Assembly: GCA_027924585.1 (NCBI GenBank)
Contig: BSBM01001025.1
Coordinates: 1-64,000 of the forward strand
Length of the DNA: 64,000 bases
Direction: 5' to 3'
From: Larix kaempferi
Lineage: Eukaryota > Streptophyta > Pinopsida > Pinales > Pinaceae
Shown: in pieces, positions 1-9,913 of the stretch
Layout: each line of letters begins with the position of its first letter
How positions within the stretch are numbered: the first letter of the stretch is position 1
Notes under the pieces: generated by a model
The model's database searches: none
What the model was told of the DNA's origin: nothing
What the model saw: the letters and a program-made list of their open reading frames with translations, nothing else
Position numbers and translations under genes: made by a program

Positions 1-256
1 TTCAAGTGACAACGGAAATCTCCGCTATGCTAGTGGTTGCAGAAACTGCAAGAGATTCTGAGACTGTGCTGTGAGTAATAGTTACAGGCGGAACTGAAGA
101 TGTAGTATGTATCGGCGGTGGAATTTTCCCTCGCCCAGCACCGTGGCTAGGAGGAGCAAGAATGCGTGATGCAGGTGGACCGGAGGTCCGTGGCGGTGGT
201 GGCGGTGGAGGGATTTTGACCTGTACTCATCATGATCTCCGTGGTGGTTCTGACAT
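1..256 (-). pseudogene. Start of gag of element A, broken
   Basis: The minus-strand ATG at 256-254 opens a frame beginning MSEPPRRS, the same start as gag of element C at 26249. Two stop codons follow after eight codons, then the frame continues as a proline-rich stretch like that of C. The rest of gag lies left of the window. The basic, proline-rich start matches the structural protein of the related copy C; the two early stops mean this copy cannot make it from this start. Confidence 0.6.
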
Positions 257-522
257 GATGGCAGGGAAAATGAAATTCGGGGGCAGTTTCGTAACAAAGA
301 ACTCAAAAACTCTAATGCAGTCGAGTGTGCAGAAGAGGAGCTAGAAAAAGCAAGGCTCACAGGCCAAAAAAGCAAGCTCTAAAATCTATACTGAGATCGG
401 TATCCCAATAAGCAAGCTGATAAAAATAATGGCCAGAATGCCAACAAGCAGTCACTAAAAAGAAAAATGACCCTCTATAAAGATGAGATAACAAGAAAAC
501 TCCTAACTAAGAGCTGGAGACC

Positions 523-858
523 TCAACAAGCTGTATCCTTCGCAAGGTGAGGAAATCCAAGTCGAACAATACAACATGAGAGACCGATATGAGAAGGATA
601 TCCCTCTACCGAAAGGGATCCTGGGTAAAAGAGCCCTAGTAGAAAAGTCACTAAGCTACCTCGTTCATGACACGTTGGAAAAGGTTTTGGGCGCTTCTTC
701 CTTATCACCCTTGCATTACTATGAATTACAATGAAGACAATGATCGATGTTGCCTTTGGGATAAGTGGAGTGCAGCATTCCACAGAGTCTGTCTGGTTCT
801 CAATCTCGCGGCCGTTTAACCCCTGAAAGTTAAAAACAATCAGGAGGCCCCTCCACAA
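523..858 (-). other. Leader open reading frame, possible ORF1, also open in element C
   Basis: This 111-codon minus-strand frame in the leader has a counterpart of 123 codons in element C (25608-25979) at the same place upstream of gag. Both contain the shared stretch KPFPTCHERGSLVTFLLGL, with a few differences. Ogre-type elements are known to carry an extra ORF before gag, so the position would fit. Against coding: several differences between the copies change the amino acid, no domain is recognised, and nucleotide conservation of a leader could keep a frame open by chance. Confidence 0.25.
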
Positions 859-1735
859 ACTGGTTGTGACTGTGTCAATAAATACTAGAGGATTTTAGTT
901 CCCTGGAGGACAACAACTATGTCTCAGATGAAAATGACAAGGGGGCATTATTTTGATGCCTATCCCCGGTGTCCTACCTAACTACCAAATTCTTTTGATT
1001 TCCTCAAGTGAGGTTAATGTTGGTTTAGTTAGGGAGATTAATTTTAGTGGTTGTATTACTCAATCAGGTAAATGGATGTGAAACTTGGTGGTGTTATGAC
1101 GACCCAAACCATGCAAGTGAGAATGAATCGAAAATAAGCCTTGTCTTCGATGAAAACTAGCTATAGAAGAGAGAGAGTTCTTCGATCATAAGTGCATGAC
1201 TTTCACAAGCAAAAAACCAAAGCAAAAACTTTTTTGTTTTCTTTCTGTAAATAGAGCCAAAGTGAAACACTTCTTTCCGATTCACTGATCTTACAACTAA
1301 TATGCTTCAAAAAATGGGAATTTCTGTGGCAAATTTCAATGGTTAACTTCCTAATGCATAATGATGCTACTAGACCATTTTAATCAAAATAACACAAATT
1401 GTTTCCAATGATAACTTTGAATATGAATTTTAATAATAATAATGGAAACCATGTGACTATGAAAACTACACAATTCAGTAACAAGGAACAGTAGTAATGG
1501 TCTGGTTGTGATGGGGAGATCAAGCCAATGCACTCAAAGTGAAGGGGTGACCCTATGTGCCAATGATGCCACTAGTTCACACAATAATCAAGCTCACAAA
1601 AAAGCAATAAACATGCCACACAGACTCTAAAATGAACAGGATGGTAACAACAAGCAGAAAATACCAACTAAGGCAGAGGAAATCAAAAAATGACTCAGTA
1701 AACCAAGCAAGCAAGAAAAAATGACACTATGCAGA

Positions 1736-1862
1736 CACTACCGCGGGTCAGAGGAAGGCTATAGCGCGGCACTGTTAAACTACCGCTCTAGTATTAACTG
1801 ATGAACCGCGAGTACTACCGTGCTGTAGTCAGTGCAGAGGGCGTGGTACTGTGGCAAAGCAT
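1736..1862. repeat. Palindromic GCGGTA/TACCGC module in leader of A
   Basis: This is a dense run of short GC-rich words such as CTACCGCG, AGCGCGGC, ACTACCGC, ACCGCGAGTACTACCG and GGGCGTGGTACTG in otherwise AT-rich DNA. The same kind of module occurs in the LTR of A (2795-2912), in B, and four times in C. See the finding on this module. Confidence 0.6.
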
Positions 1863-2073
1863 GAAAAAAGCGCAACTTGTGAAAAGGAAGATGAAATTTT
1901 CAGGGTTGTTGCAGACCCAGAGGACTCATTGATCACATAGGAAGGAAAAATACATAGATGAGGGGTGAATAAAGGTCAAAGAGACTAAAATTCAATACTA
2001 GTTTGAAAAGAAAGAAAAAGTCACAATCAAAAGATGGATAACAGTGAACTCAATCAATCAGATGGAATTCAAA

Positions 2074-2088
2074 CCAGCGGAGTCGCCA
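2074..2088 (-). other. Primer binding site of A, complementary to tRNA-Arg
   Basis: The minus strand reads TGGCGACTCCGCTGG, four bases downstream of the LTR end. It is close to the complement of the 3' end of plant tRNA-Arg, the primer used by Ogre/Tat elements. The same site occurs in C at 24386-24400. Confidence 0.85.
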
Positions 2089-2092
2089 TTCT

Positions 2093-3070
2093 TGTTGGTA
2101 GAATTTTTCCCTACGGATAAGTCAAAATTCTCCTAAGTTAAAGTAGATTTATAACTGACTCTAAGATAAGAACAAAACAAAACAAATGCTACCTTGAATT
2201 TCCTGAACTAATTTTCACAACAATATTAAATGCATTCAGAAGAGATGAGAGATATAACTCACTTTTCAATCCAACGTTTGTCCCGCTTCTAGATTTTGAG
2301 CCCAAAGCTCCAAAGTCGAACCTATTGAAATCAAACAAGGAACAAGCATACAAGCTTCCAAATACCTTGAAGTAAATATTAGATTCAAATCTATACTAGA
2401 TACATTCCATGTTAGAAACATATATCATACACATGAAATGGGAAAAACAAGACAAGTTATCTTTATTACAAACTTGAAGAATGCTTACAAAGGTTGCTTG
2501 ATGTCCAAGCCAATCCTCCAGCTCCAAGTGCTTCCTCCTCTAGCTATCTCCACAAGGCTGCAAGATCATAAGTTTGATACCTCTAAGAGTCCTCCTCCTT
2601 GCTTATGGAATGCCTCTCTTTTTATAGTGTGTGGTAGGGTTAACCAATAAGAGAGAAGGGTGGATCTAGGGAGATTTTAGTGGATCAGGCTTACTAATCA
2701 CAGAAAGTGAGTTAGGATCGAATCGGGGACCCCAATCCTCAAAAATCTCTCGAAAATCCAAAATCCCACAAGCCATGGCAAAAAGGATAAAAAAGGTGTA
2801 CCGCACCCCTAGACCAGAGCATAACGCGGTAGTACCACGTGGCAGGGACAGAGCATAGCGTGGGAGTACAGACTACCGCGCACCTATAACTGAGCAAGGC
2901 ACAGTAGTTAGAGTAAATGAAGTCTCAGCTAGGGTGATTCTTGTCAGGGTAGGCTTACTTTCAAGGATCACTCATCATTTGTCTCTTCTGGGTGTTTTAA
3001 GTAGTAGGGGAAGTGTCGTCAGCTCTATTTGAGGTGGAGATGCGACACTGTGGAATATGGAGGTATAACA
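2093..3070 (-). repeat. 5' LTR of element A
   Basis: This 978-bp LTR reads TGTTATACCTCC...CCAACA on the minus strand. It is homologous to the LTRs of B (8549-9525) and C (23424-24380, 38197-39172), including the GC-rich palindromic module (here 2795-2912) and the conserved CTATCCGTAGGG near the 3' end. Its start abuts B integrase sequence at 3071. Confidence 0.9.
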
Positions 3071-4103
3071 GTGGTGGTCATCTCTCTGGGATGGCTACGG
3101 CCCAGAAAATACTGCGAGCAGGATATTTCTGGCCCTCGATTTTCAAATACTGCGTTTAAACTGTCAAGAAATGTCCACCATGTCAATTCTTTCATAATAA
3201 AAAACGCTCGCACCCTGCTCCACTCCATCCTGTTATTGCCGTCGGTCCCTTTTCCAAATGGGGCATAGATTTCATGCACTGTAATCCCACTTCAGTCGGG
3301 GGGCATAGCTATGTCATAGTAGCTATTGACTATTTCACAAAATGGGATGAAGCGATGCCTACTTATGCTGAGGACGACAAAACAGCACCACAATTCATAT
3401 TCAATCACATTATAGCTAGATTTGGTGTCCCACAATCCATTGTGACCGATCATGGCTCCCACTTCAGGAACCATATGATTGAGGAACTAAGTGCCAAGTT
3501 GGGTTTTCTCCATGAAAACTCAACCCCATACTACCCACAAGATAATGGCCAAGTTGAAGCCATTAACAAATTTATGAAACGAATGATTCAGCGTATTGTG
3601 GGTACTCATAAATCCAACTGGCACTCAGCTCTATTTTCAACACTATGGGCATACCGAACCTCAGTAAAAGTGCTACTGGGTTTACACCATTCCAACTGGT
3701 GTATGGACTGGAATCCATTTTACCGATTGAATGTGAAATTCCATCACTTAAGATAACCATAGAGCTACTTCCCCACACCACTTCCGAAGAGGAATGGTTT
3801 ATATACCTAGCCAAGCTAGATGAAACCTGCCGCGACGCTGCTTTAGCCAACGAAGCTCATAAAAAATGCGTCAAAGCACAGTATGACAAATCCGTTCAAC
3901 CTCAGATTTTCAATGAAGGTGACCTCGTACTCACATATGATCAAATGCACGATAAACTTGGAAAAGGAAAGCTAGAATCTATGTGGTACGACCCGTTTGT
4001 TGTAAAACGTGTCTTGGAGAAAGGAGCCTATGAACTCGTCGATTGTGATAGCACACCATTGGCACGGCCCCGCAATGGGCTATACCTCAAACGCTTTCAA
4101 TGC
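3071..4103 (+). pseudogene. Integrase of element B, truncated and frameshifted
   Basis: Integrase joins retrotransposon cDNA to host DNA. The frame starts inside the zinc-binding domain (GGHLSGMATAQKIL, then KKCPPCQ) because element A interrupts the upstream part. The catalytic core follows, with D in WGIDFMHC, D in TDHGSHF and E in QVEAINK. A TAA stop replaces a glutamate codon of C just before the CPPC pair. One A is missing from an A-run near 3667 compared with C, which shifts the frame in ...RTSVK; the C-terminal domain continues in the next frame to 4103. There a GTAAGG splice donor begins a 125-nt intron ending TGCGCAG at 4228. Joining the two keeps the frame into the archaeal-type RNase H. 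Confidence 0.85.
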
Positions 4104-4228
4104 GTAAGGTTATCCTACGCGAAATACTTTTTTGTACATAATGTACCTAGCTTGTTTTCACTCATCTTTTGGTGTGCGCACAGACCTCATGTATCCATTC
4201 TTACCTTGACTTGTGATTTTGTGCGCAG

Positions 4229-4642
4229 ATGTCTGACTATTTCGGATTCGCCGATGGTGCAAGCTGGCATACCCGGAACCTCGCTTCCGCAGCATGGGTA
4301 ATCTATTCTCCCACTGGCGAGTTTCTATCTTCAGGAGCCAAATGTTTGGGTCCTGCAACCAACAATATCATAGAGTACCATGCAGTCATCAGACTCTTGA
4401 CGGAGGTTGCTTCCCTTGGAATTGACTCCCTATCAGTCTTTTTAGACTCCCAACTCATGGTTTCTCATCTAAATCGTGTTTACACAGTTCGCGATCCTAT
4501 CCTACTTCGTTTATTTCGGAGGGTACGCCTCTTGGAATGATCTTTTAATTTCATTTCATAACAACACGTACCAAGGGAATTCAATTGTATAGTTCATTCA
4601 TTAGCTAATTACATTTTGGATTGGAATCTTGCCCATACATAA
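4229..4642 (+). pseudogene. Archaeal-type RNase H domain of element B
   Basis: This is the second RNase H that marks the Tat lineage, encoded after integrase; such domains remove the RNA strand during reverse transcription. It opens with ATG directly after a splice-acceptor-like TGCGCAG. Visible catalytic positions are D in FADGAS, E in NIIEYHAV and D in VFLDSQL; the fourth is H in VHSLAN where C has D. A TGA follows RVRLLE in both B and C, and a further TAA follows shortly after; the homology continues to the TAA at 4640-4642 (end of ...DWNLAHT). This copy is therefore interrupted. The next feature downstream is the antisense gene, about 210 bp away. Confidence 0.8.
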
Positions 4643-4852
4643 AAACACATCACAAAAATAAACACACAAGTCATTGTAAATAAATAGGTCGTAAAATTAG
4701 GTCCATATATATATCACTGTATATAAAAGTGTTTTTTCAAATACATAAAGTTTGTGTTTTAAAGACAAAATTTGGGACCTAATCCCATACAAAAATTTGG
4801 CTCTCAAAGCCTACATATCGTATACATACTGCAAAAAGATAAAAGCTACCAT

Positions 4853-6604
4853 CTAAGGAGATATGGGGGATCTATCATGTTCCTCATCAGATTCCTCACG
4901 CTGCTGGTGATAACACACTATAGCCCGAACCACCCTACAGAGGAGTCGACCAATACGCCTAGGCACACCTACGGTATGCCACTGGAGATGCAAAGCGATG
5001 TCGTCCACCCTCATAGCGGGGATACCGTGGGTTAAACCCTGTAGGTTCCTCTCTATCCCTTGGACCCCTCCCGCCTCATCCTTGTCTTCTTCCTCATCTG
5101 GAGGAGCTTGGTGATCAACACCACCTCGACGTAATGGCGAGTACCCTACCGGTCTCTGTGGTCCACGATCTGCGACATGCACACGTACATATATTAAAGT
5201 CTTTTACACATTCTAAAAAACAATAAAAATTATATATTCAAAAAAAAAAAAAACATTTATGAAGGTCATACTTGAATTGTCCCAATCCTCATCTTCCGGC
5301 AGTGCTAGGTCTATGTCCTCATGGAAGTCCACCCCTGCATAGGGGTATTCATCGATCATCACAATCTGTTCCTCGAGCCACGAGAAGAAATCCTCACCGA
5401 AAGCCAAATGTTGCGGCCCCCCAAGTCGTCCTGCGTATTCACTCCATCGAGCCATCCATGGCTCGGTGGGTGGACGGGGGGGCATGGCTATCTGTGGGGG
5501 CAACAACGACACCCTCACCAAGAAGAAGGTCACTAAGATGCTCCCATACCCAAATTGAGAACTCTCTCCAAGCCTGCACTTGTTCACTTGCTCTTTGAGG
5601 TTGGTCAATACTACCTCACACCAGTTGAATACTTTTCCTGCCATGCAATCCACTGCAAGATTCATCTGTGTACGGGACGCCTGATGGGGACCCATGCTCC
5701 CTGCTGCATGTGTGATGGTGAACAACACGGTTTTTAAAGGAAGTTCTACAATGTCTTTGATGACCACCTTGCCGTTTTTCTTCCCCAAACCTTAATGGCA
5801 ATAACGAGCAATTAAATCATCCATGCTCGCCTCCGAGGCTGTGAACCCAGTAAAATTCACCTGGGATCCTCTTTTTGAGAGTCCTGTGAGGAAATAAATA
5901 TCCTCGAGTTCAATCTCGAGGGTGTGTTCTCCCACTCGGAAAGCTTGAATGTCGGGGTCCCACATTTGAATAATGTGGGTGAGAAGTTTTGCCTGCTTAC
6001 GGATACCTTTGGTCTTGAAGAATTTCAACAAACCACATTCCCGCAACGCATTCAAGGTCTCCTGGTCATCTTCGGCCAACAAATCATTCGCTTCATGCTC
6101 TCTTTCTTTCGAATGGACCATTTTGCTCCAAACAAGTTACAAACACCTGCAAAAGGTCATAGGAAACATTCATTAATCATTTAACAACTTGATCTCAGCT
6201 AAAAATGTGAGAAAAAATAATTTTTTCATCTTGAAAATCGCCACTATCACGCCTGGGGGAAAATTGACTGTGCGGTACTGCACAGTATCGCGCCCAGGTT
6301 TAACCTTACAGCATGGTACTGTTGTACAATACCGTGCTTCCCGATATAGAACCCGCGCGGTACGGTGGAAGGCGAAAATTGCCTAATAGGGCTCACCCAA
6401 AAAATTGTTCTTCCCTACTGAAATCAAGCTATTCATACATGAAATGAAAGAGGGGCTTGAAAGCTCTTACCTGGCGCAAACGGTTGTTGAAACGGTGCTC
6501 TAGATCTCTAGATATGAGCTCTTGAATTTTTTGCTCCTCAATGGGTAAAATCTCCTCTTTTGGCAAATGCACAAGTGAAATGGTAACTTTCCATATTTAC
6601 CCAT
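4853..6604 (-). pseudogene. Antisense spliced gene, plant-mobile-domain type, in B
   Basis: This three-exon gene lies opposite to the element's own genes. Exons are 6604-6471, 6146-5272 and 5169-4853. Intron 1 has donor CAG|GTAAGAG and acceptor TTTTGCAG; intron 2 has donor CAA|GTATGA and acceptor GTCGCAG. Exon lengths 134, 875 and 317 total 1326 nt, so the spliced frame of 441 codons plus stop is preserved through both introns. Exon 2 carries LLTHIIQMWDPDIQAF and LEIELEDIYFLTGL, resembling the plant mobile domain (PF10536 type) of MAIN/MAIL1 and several transposons. Exon 3 is acidic, then rich in arginine. The copy is dead: TAG in exon 1, TAA near the start of exon 2, and TAA at 5794-5792. 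A second copy lies in C. Its function in the element is unknown. Confidence 0.75.
6245..6375. repeat. Palindromic GCGGTA/TACCGC module in intron 1 of the antisense gene of B
   Basis: Words include GTGCGGTACTGCACAGTA, ATGGTACTGTTGTACAATACCG and CCGCGCGGTACGG. The module lies within intron 1 (6147-6470) of the antisense gene. The same place in C (35895-36020) carries a related run. Confidence 0.6.
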
Positions 6605-6929
6605 CCTTTATATAACTTTTTCACTTTTTTTTTTACTTATTATTTTATCTAGTTAAATTAAAACCCATTTCACATTACTAATATCTGGTTCCATGAGCAT
6701 TTGTTGATAGGGTCTCCTTTAAAAAATATTCACATTGGCGTTCATTTATTGTTTGACCTTCATTTTGAGCCTAATTTATCTTTTTTCGTGCTCTCGATTA
6801 AAACTTGAAAAAGATTCCAAGCGCTTTTACACCCGTGTCGTGCTTGTCAATCTTAAGTAAATGGTGTCGAGCTTATCCAGCTTTACTCATGCTCGTTAAA
6901 CGATGAGGAAAGTATTATCCTGGTTGTAT
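6605..6929. other. Upstream region of the antisense gene in B
   Basis: This AT-rich stretch is upstream of exon 1 on the minus strand and is conserved with C 36250-36560. A TATATAA-like word (6607-6615) lies only three bases from the first ATG, too close to act as a normal TATA box for that start. No coding sequence was recognised. Confidence 0.35.
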
Positions 6930-7310
6930 TTTATTCTCTTTTCGGACCAGAATAATTAAAAATTACGAAAAAGACCATTGGAGTCCATAGTTAAGCTCTT
7001 TTCAGACTCCCTAAATTTGAAAAGATTGCCAAGTGATCTCGACTCTTTCACACTTGTAAAAGTATTTGAAAGGTCGTCTATTCGGTGATAGGTTATCCCT
7101 TTTTCGGCCCGTCCAGACTATTTACGAGAAAGGTATACCTCGGTCAATTTTTGGCTGGGAGAGTTCTCTCAGGAATTGTTTTACACTTTTTCGGGATCGA
7201 GGGACTAAATTTACGAAAAAGTACACTTTGGAGCCTCCTTTAAGTTTTTCAGGCTCTCTAAATGTGAAAAACTACCGAGTTTTCCTTCCTTGGACTCGTT
7301 AAAATTTAAC
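6930..7310. repeat. Array of CTTTTTCGG...CGAAAAAG hairpins in the 3' region of B
   Basis: Repeated inverted repeats can be read: TCTTTTCGGA with TTACGAAAAAGA (6936-6974), a second at about 7090-7133, and ACTTTTTCGGG with TTACGAAAAAG (about 7188-7222). Between them lie AGACTCCCTAAATTTG-type repeats and a small stem at 7139-7160 (CGGTC/GGCTG). Elements C and D carry the same arrangement. Confidence 0.5.
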
Positions 7311-8145
7311 ATCGAAGGACCCACTTTGGGATGAACCCCACCTTTCTCAGGTTCGTAAAACATGTGAGATTGGACTCATCTATAAGATGAGCTATACCGA
7401 GCATTTGTTATCATCTTCAAGATCGAAAAACAACAAAAAGGTACTCTTCTATCATGTCGGGGGAATATGGGAAACAAGTCAAGTTTATTTTGGCAGCTTG
7501 TCAGTCGTCACCTTTGAACATGGCATGCGTTTGTCCCTTATCTATTTTGGGTATCTATTTTCGCTGAGTTATGGTCATCATCCTGAGTCGTCTCTCTGGC
7601 CATGAGCCTACTCGTTGGGTGTCTAGCCTCTGCTATCAATAATCCCTGCTGCTAAGTCCTGTTACATGACGTTATATGTTCAAAGGGTTGCATTGTTTAG
7701 AGTCATTCATTGTGTCAGACCTCCACTGTGTCAGTACATGCTCCATTGTTTCATCATTCTATACTATCTTTCGTTCCGATTTCGTGTCGATGATGTGGTA
7801 ATCATCATGGCCCACCTTCAACGAGTCTATTCCCATCGACGCCAAATCACTATCTGGGAATTGGACTTAGGGATCAACCATTAGTACCTTGGTACCTACA
7901 TGCCTCAATGGAAGGTTTCCTCGTGTTCAACAGTAGGTTTACATCATTGACCTCTGATCGAACGATCTCTCAAATGCTCGACATCAACCCATTCATTCAC
8001 ATTTCGTTGAGATGTACTATAGATACCTTGGGGATCATTGTCATCATTGGTGATTTCCCTCTCATTTGTTAACGGTTCACATCATTGACTGGTAATCAAA
8101 TGGTTTCTACCATGTTCGACTTCAACACTTTGTAATCACATGGCT
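7311..8145 (+). other. Conserved 3' non-coding region of B with duplicated motif
   Basis: No frame is shared with the relatives, yet the nucleotides are. Two related motifs start at 7941 and 8079, 138 bp apart, each of the form ACATCATTGAC...TCGAC(A/T)TCAAC. GTTAACGGT precedes the second. The same pair lies in C, D and E. Confidence 0.6.
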
Positions 8146-8532
8146 AGATTCGTATCATTTGCGATTGGATAGAAGACCCTGAGCGCACCTTTGTATCTTG
8201 ATTGCGTCTAGGTTGCGATGGAGATGTCCTTTGTATTGTCACACAAGATCCACTTTTGTATTGGTCGTGGCTATGTCATTACTGTCTCATGGATCTACGC
8301 TTGTTCATAGTAGCCATGATTTGTCTACAATATATATCATCTTAGTACTCATGGATCTGCAATGTATTGGTTGACAGCCATGCTTTGAGTCAATTGTTTC
8401 CGAGCATGGGGATGCCCGCCTCGATGGTATATCTAACATTTTGTTTTTGTTTCAGCTCCTTGTTTCTCTCCTCGATTCTATCTCTGCATAGTGTTTGTAA
8501 AGTCTTTCAGCCATCAGTTCCTTCTGACCTCA

Positions 8533-8548
8533 CACTTTAGGGGCCATC
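8533..8548 (+). other. Polypurine tract of B
   Basis: ACTTTAGGGGCCATC directly precedes the TGTTATACC start of the 3' LTR. It is the likely plus-strand primer and matches the site in C (38183-38196). Confidence 0.7.
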
Positions 8549-9525
8549 TGTTATACCTCCATATTCCACAATGTTGCATCTTCACCATAAAAATACCCGA
8601 TGACACTTTCCCTACTGCTTAAAACACCCAGAAGAGAAAAATGATGAGTGATCCTTGAATACAAACCTATTTTGTCAAGAATCAACCCAGCTGAGGCTTC
8701 ATATACCTACACTACCACGCCTTGTTCCAGCTTAGGTGCGCGGTAGTCCACACTACCGCGCTATTCTCTTTCTATACCATGCGGTACTACCGTGCTATGC
8801 TTAGTTTAAGAGGCGCGGTACTCCCTTTTTAGCCTTTTTGCAATGGCTTGTGGGATCTTGATCTTCGAGATATTTTTGAGGATTGGTATCCCTGATTCGA
8901 TCCTAACTCACTTTCTGTGATTAGTGGGCCTGATCCACTAAACTCTCCCAAGATCCATCCTTCTCTCTTTTTGGTTAACCCTACTACACACTATAAGAGA
9001 GAGACATTCCATGAGCAAAGTGGAGGACTCTTGGAGACATCAAACTTATGATCTTGAATCTTTGTGGAGATAGCTAGAGGAGGAAGCACTTGGAGCTGGG
9101 AGTTGGCTTGGATATCAAGCAACCATTGTAAGTGACTTCAAGTTGGTAATAGAACATAACTTGTCTTGTTTCCCAAATCACATGTGTTGATTTTGTTTCA
9201 ATTATATGATTTGTATCTATTATAGATTTAGATCCTAAATCATATTTCAAGTTGCTAGAGAATCGTATATGCTTGTATCTTGGTTTCATTGTGACAGGTT
9301 CATTCACGAGGACTTGGAAGTTGGAGCGACAATTAAGACAAGCAATTGGATTGAAGGTCAGTTAGATCTCTTCTGTTTCTTCCAGCAGTTTAATCTTGAA
9401 ATGTCTGTTTAGATTTAGGAATTCAAGGTAGCATTTGTTATTTTTTGTCTTATTTTAAAGTCAGTTAAAGTCTACTTTAACCTAAGAGAATTTCTACCTA
9501 TCCGTAGGGAGAAAATTCTACAACA
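8549..9525 (+). repeat. 3' LTR of element B
   Basis: This 977-bp LTR reads TGTTATACC...TCTACAACA and is homologous to the LTRs of A and C, including a GC-rich palindromic module at about 8700-8832. A CTATAAGAGAG word near 8990 is the best TATA-like candidate. It is followed directly by G LTR sequence. Confidence 0.9.
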
Positions 9526-9814
9526 CACCTGGAAACTATTCCATTACTTTTGTAACTGCATCTTATCTTTGAATACAATTTGTCCATGTAGAATATAAAC
9601 AGCAGTTGACTTTCGACACCTATCATCCATATTACTCGAACTCGAAACCACTTCACTATTTGTTGGCAAAACTTTAAATGAGGAGAATAACATCTAAAAT
9701 TGAAAGTCCATTTTTCTATGACACTTGCAAAAACAAATTAACTGTGCATGATATTTTATTAGAAATGTAATAAATAACAAAACAAAAGTAACAAATTCGA
9801 TTTAATGATAAGCA

Positions 9815-9850
9815 ATGCTCGTAGAATCTACGATTCTATGGGCATTGCTT
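9815..9850. terminator. Hairpin downstream of LTR gene, left copy
   Basis: AATGCTCGTAGAATC pairs with GATTCTATGGGCATT around a TAC loop, about 65-100 bp past the gene's stop on the minus strand. The right copy keeps the same structure (45722-45756). A role in RNA 3' end formation is only a guess. Confidence 0.3.
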
Positions 9851-9913
9851 ATTACCTATCTTGTTACTTACCCAAAAAAAACATAGCAACAATAACGATT
9901 TTCAAGTGATAAT

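Larger units (their letters stand above)
257..2073 (-). other. 5' leader of element A
   Basis: This long untranslated leader lies between primer site and gag. Positions 890-1200 are the reverse complement of C leader 25300-25600, so the leader is conserved within the family. It holds the palindromic GCGGTA/TACCGC module at 1736-1862 and an open frame of 111 codons at 523-858 described separately. Nothing else recognisable was seen. Confidence 0.6.
1..3070 (-). mobile_element. Element A: Tat/Ogre-type Ty3/gypsy LTR retrotransposon, 5' part only
   Basis: This is the 5' end of a minus-strand LTR retrotransposon: LTR (2093-3070), primer binding site, long leader and the start of gag, which runs off the left edge of the window. 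Leader and gag start match the reverse complement of the same regions of element C (25300-26430). The outer LTR end (3070) abuts integrase coding sequence of element B, so A inserted into B and cut it. The right-hand flank begins GTGGT; the matching target duplication would lie left of the window and cannot be checked here. The family assignment follows from the tRNA-Arg primer site and the similarity to C. Confidence 0.85.
3071..9525 (+). mobile_element. Element B: Tat/Ogre-type LTR retrotransposon, 3' part
   Basis: This is the plus-strand 3' half of an element of the same family as A and C. It is cut at the left by insertion of A within the integrase zinc-binding region. Order: integrase, archaeal-type RNase H, antisense plant-mobile-domain gene, hairpin array, conserved non-coding block, polypurine tract and 3' LTR. 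The right flank begins CACCTGGAAAC, which equals 45436 onward in G's right LTR; B therefore inserted in G's left LTR. The left half and the other target duplication are outside the window. Confidence 0.88.

Noticed and set aside
6607-6615. TATATAA word as promoter of the antisense gene in B
   Set aside because: Only three bases from the first ATG, so transcription would start inside the coding sequence.
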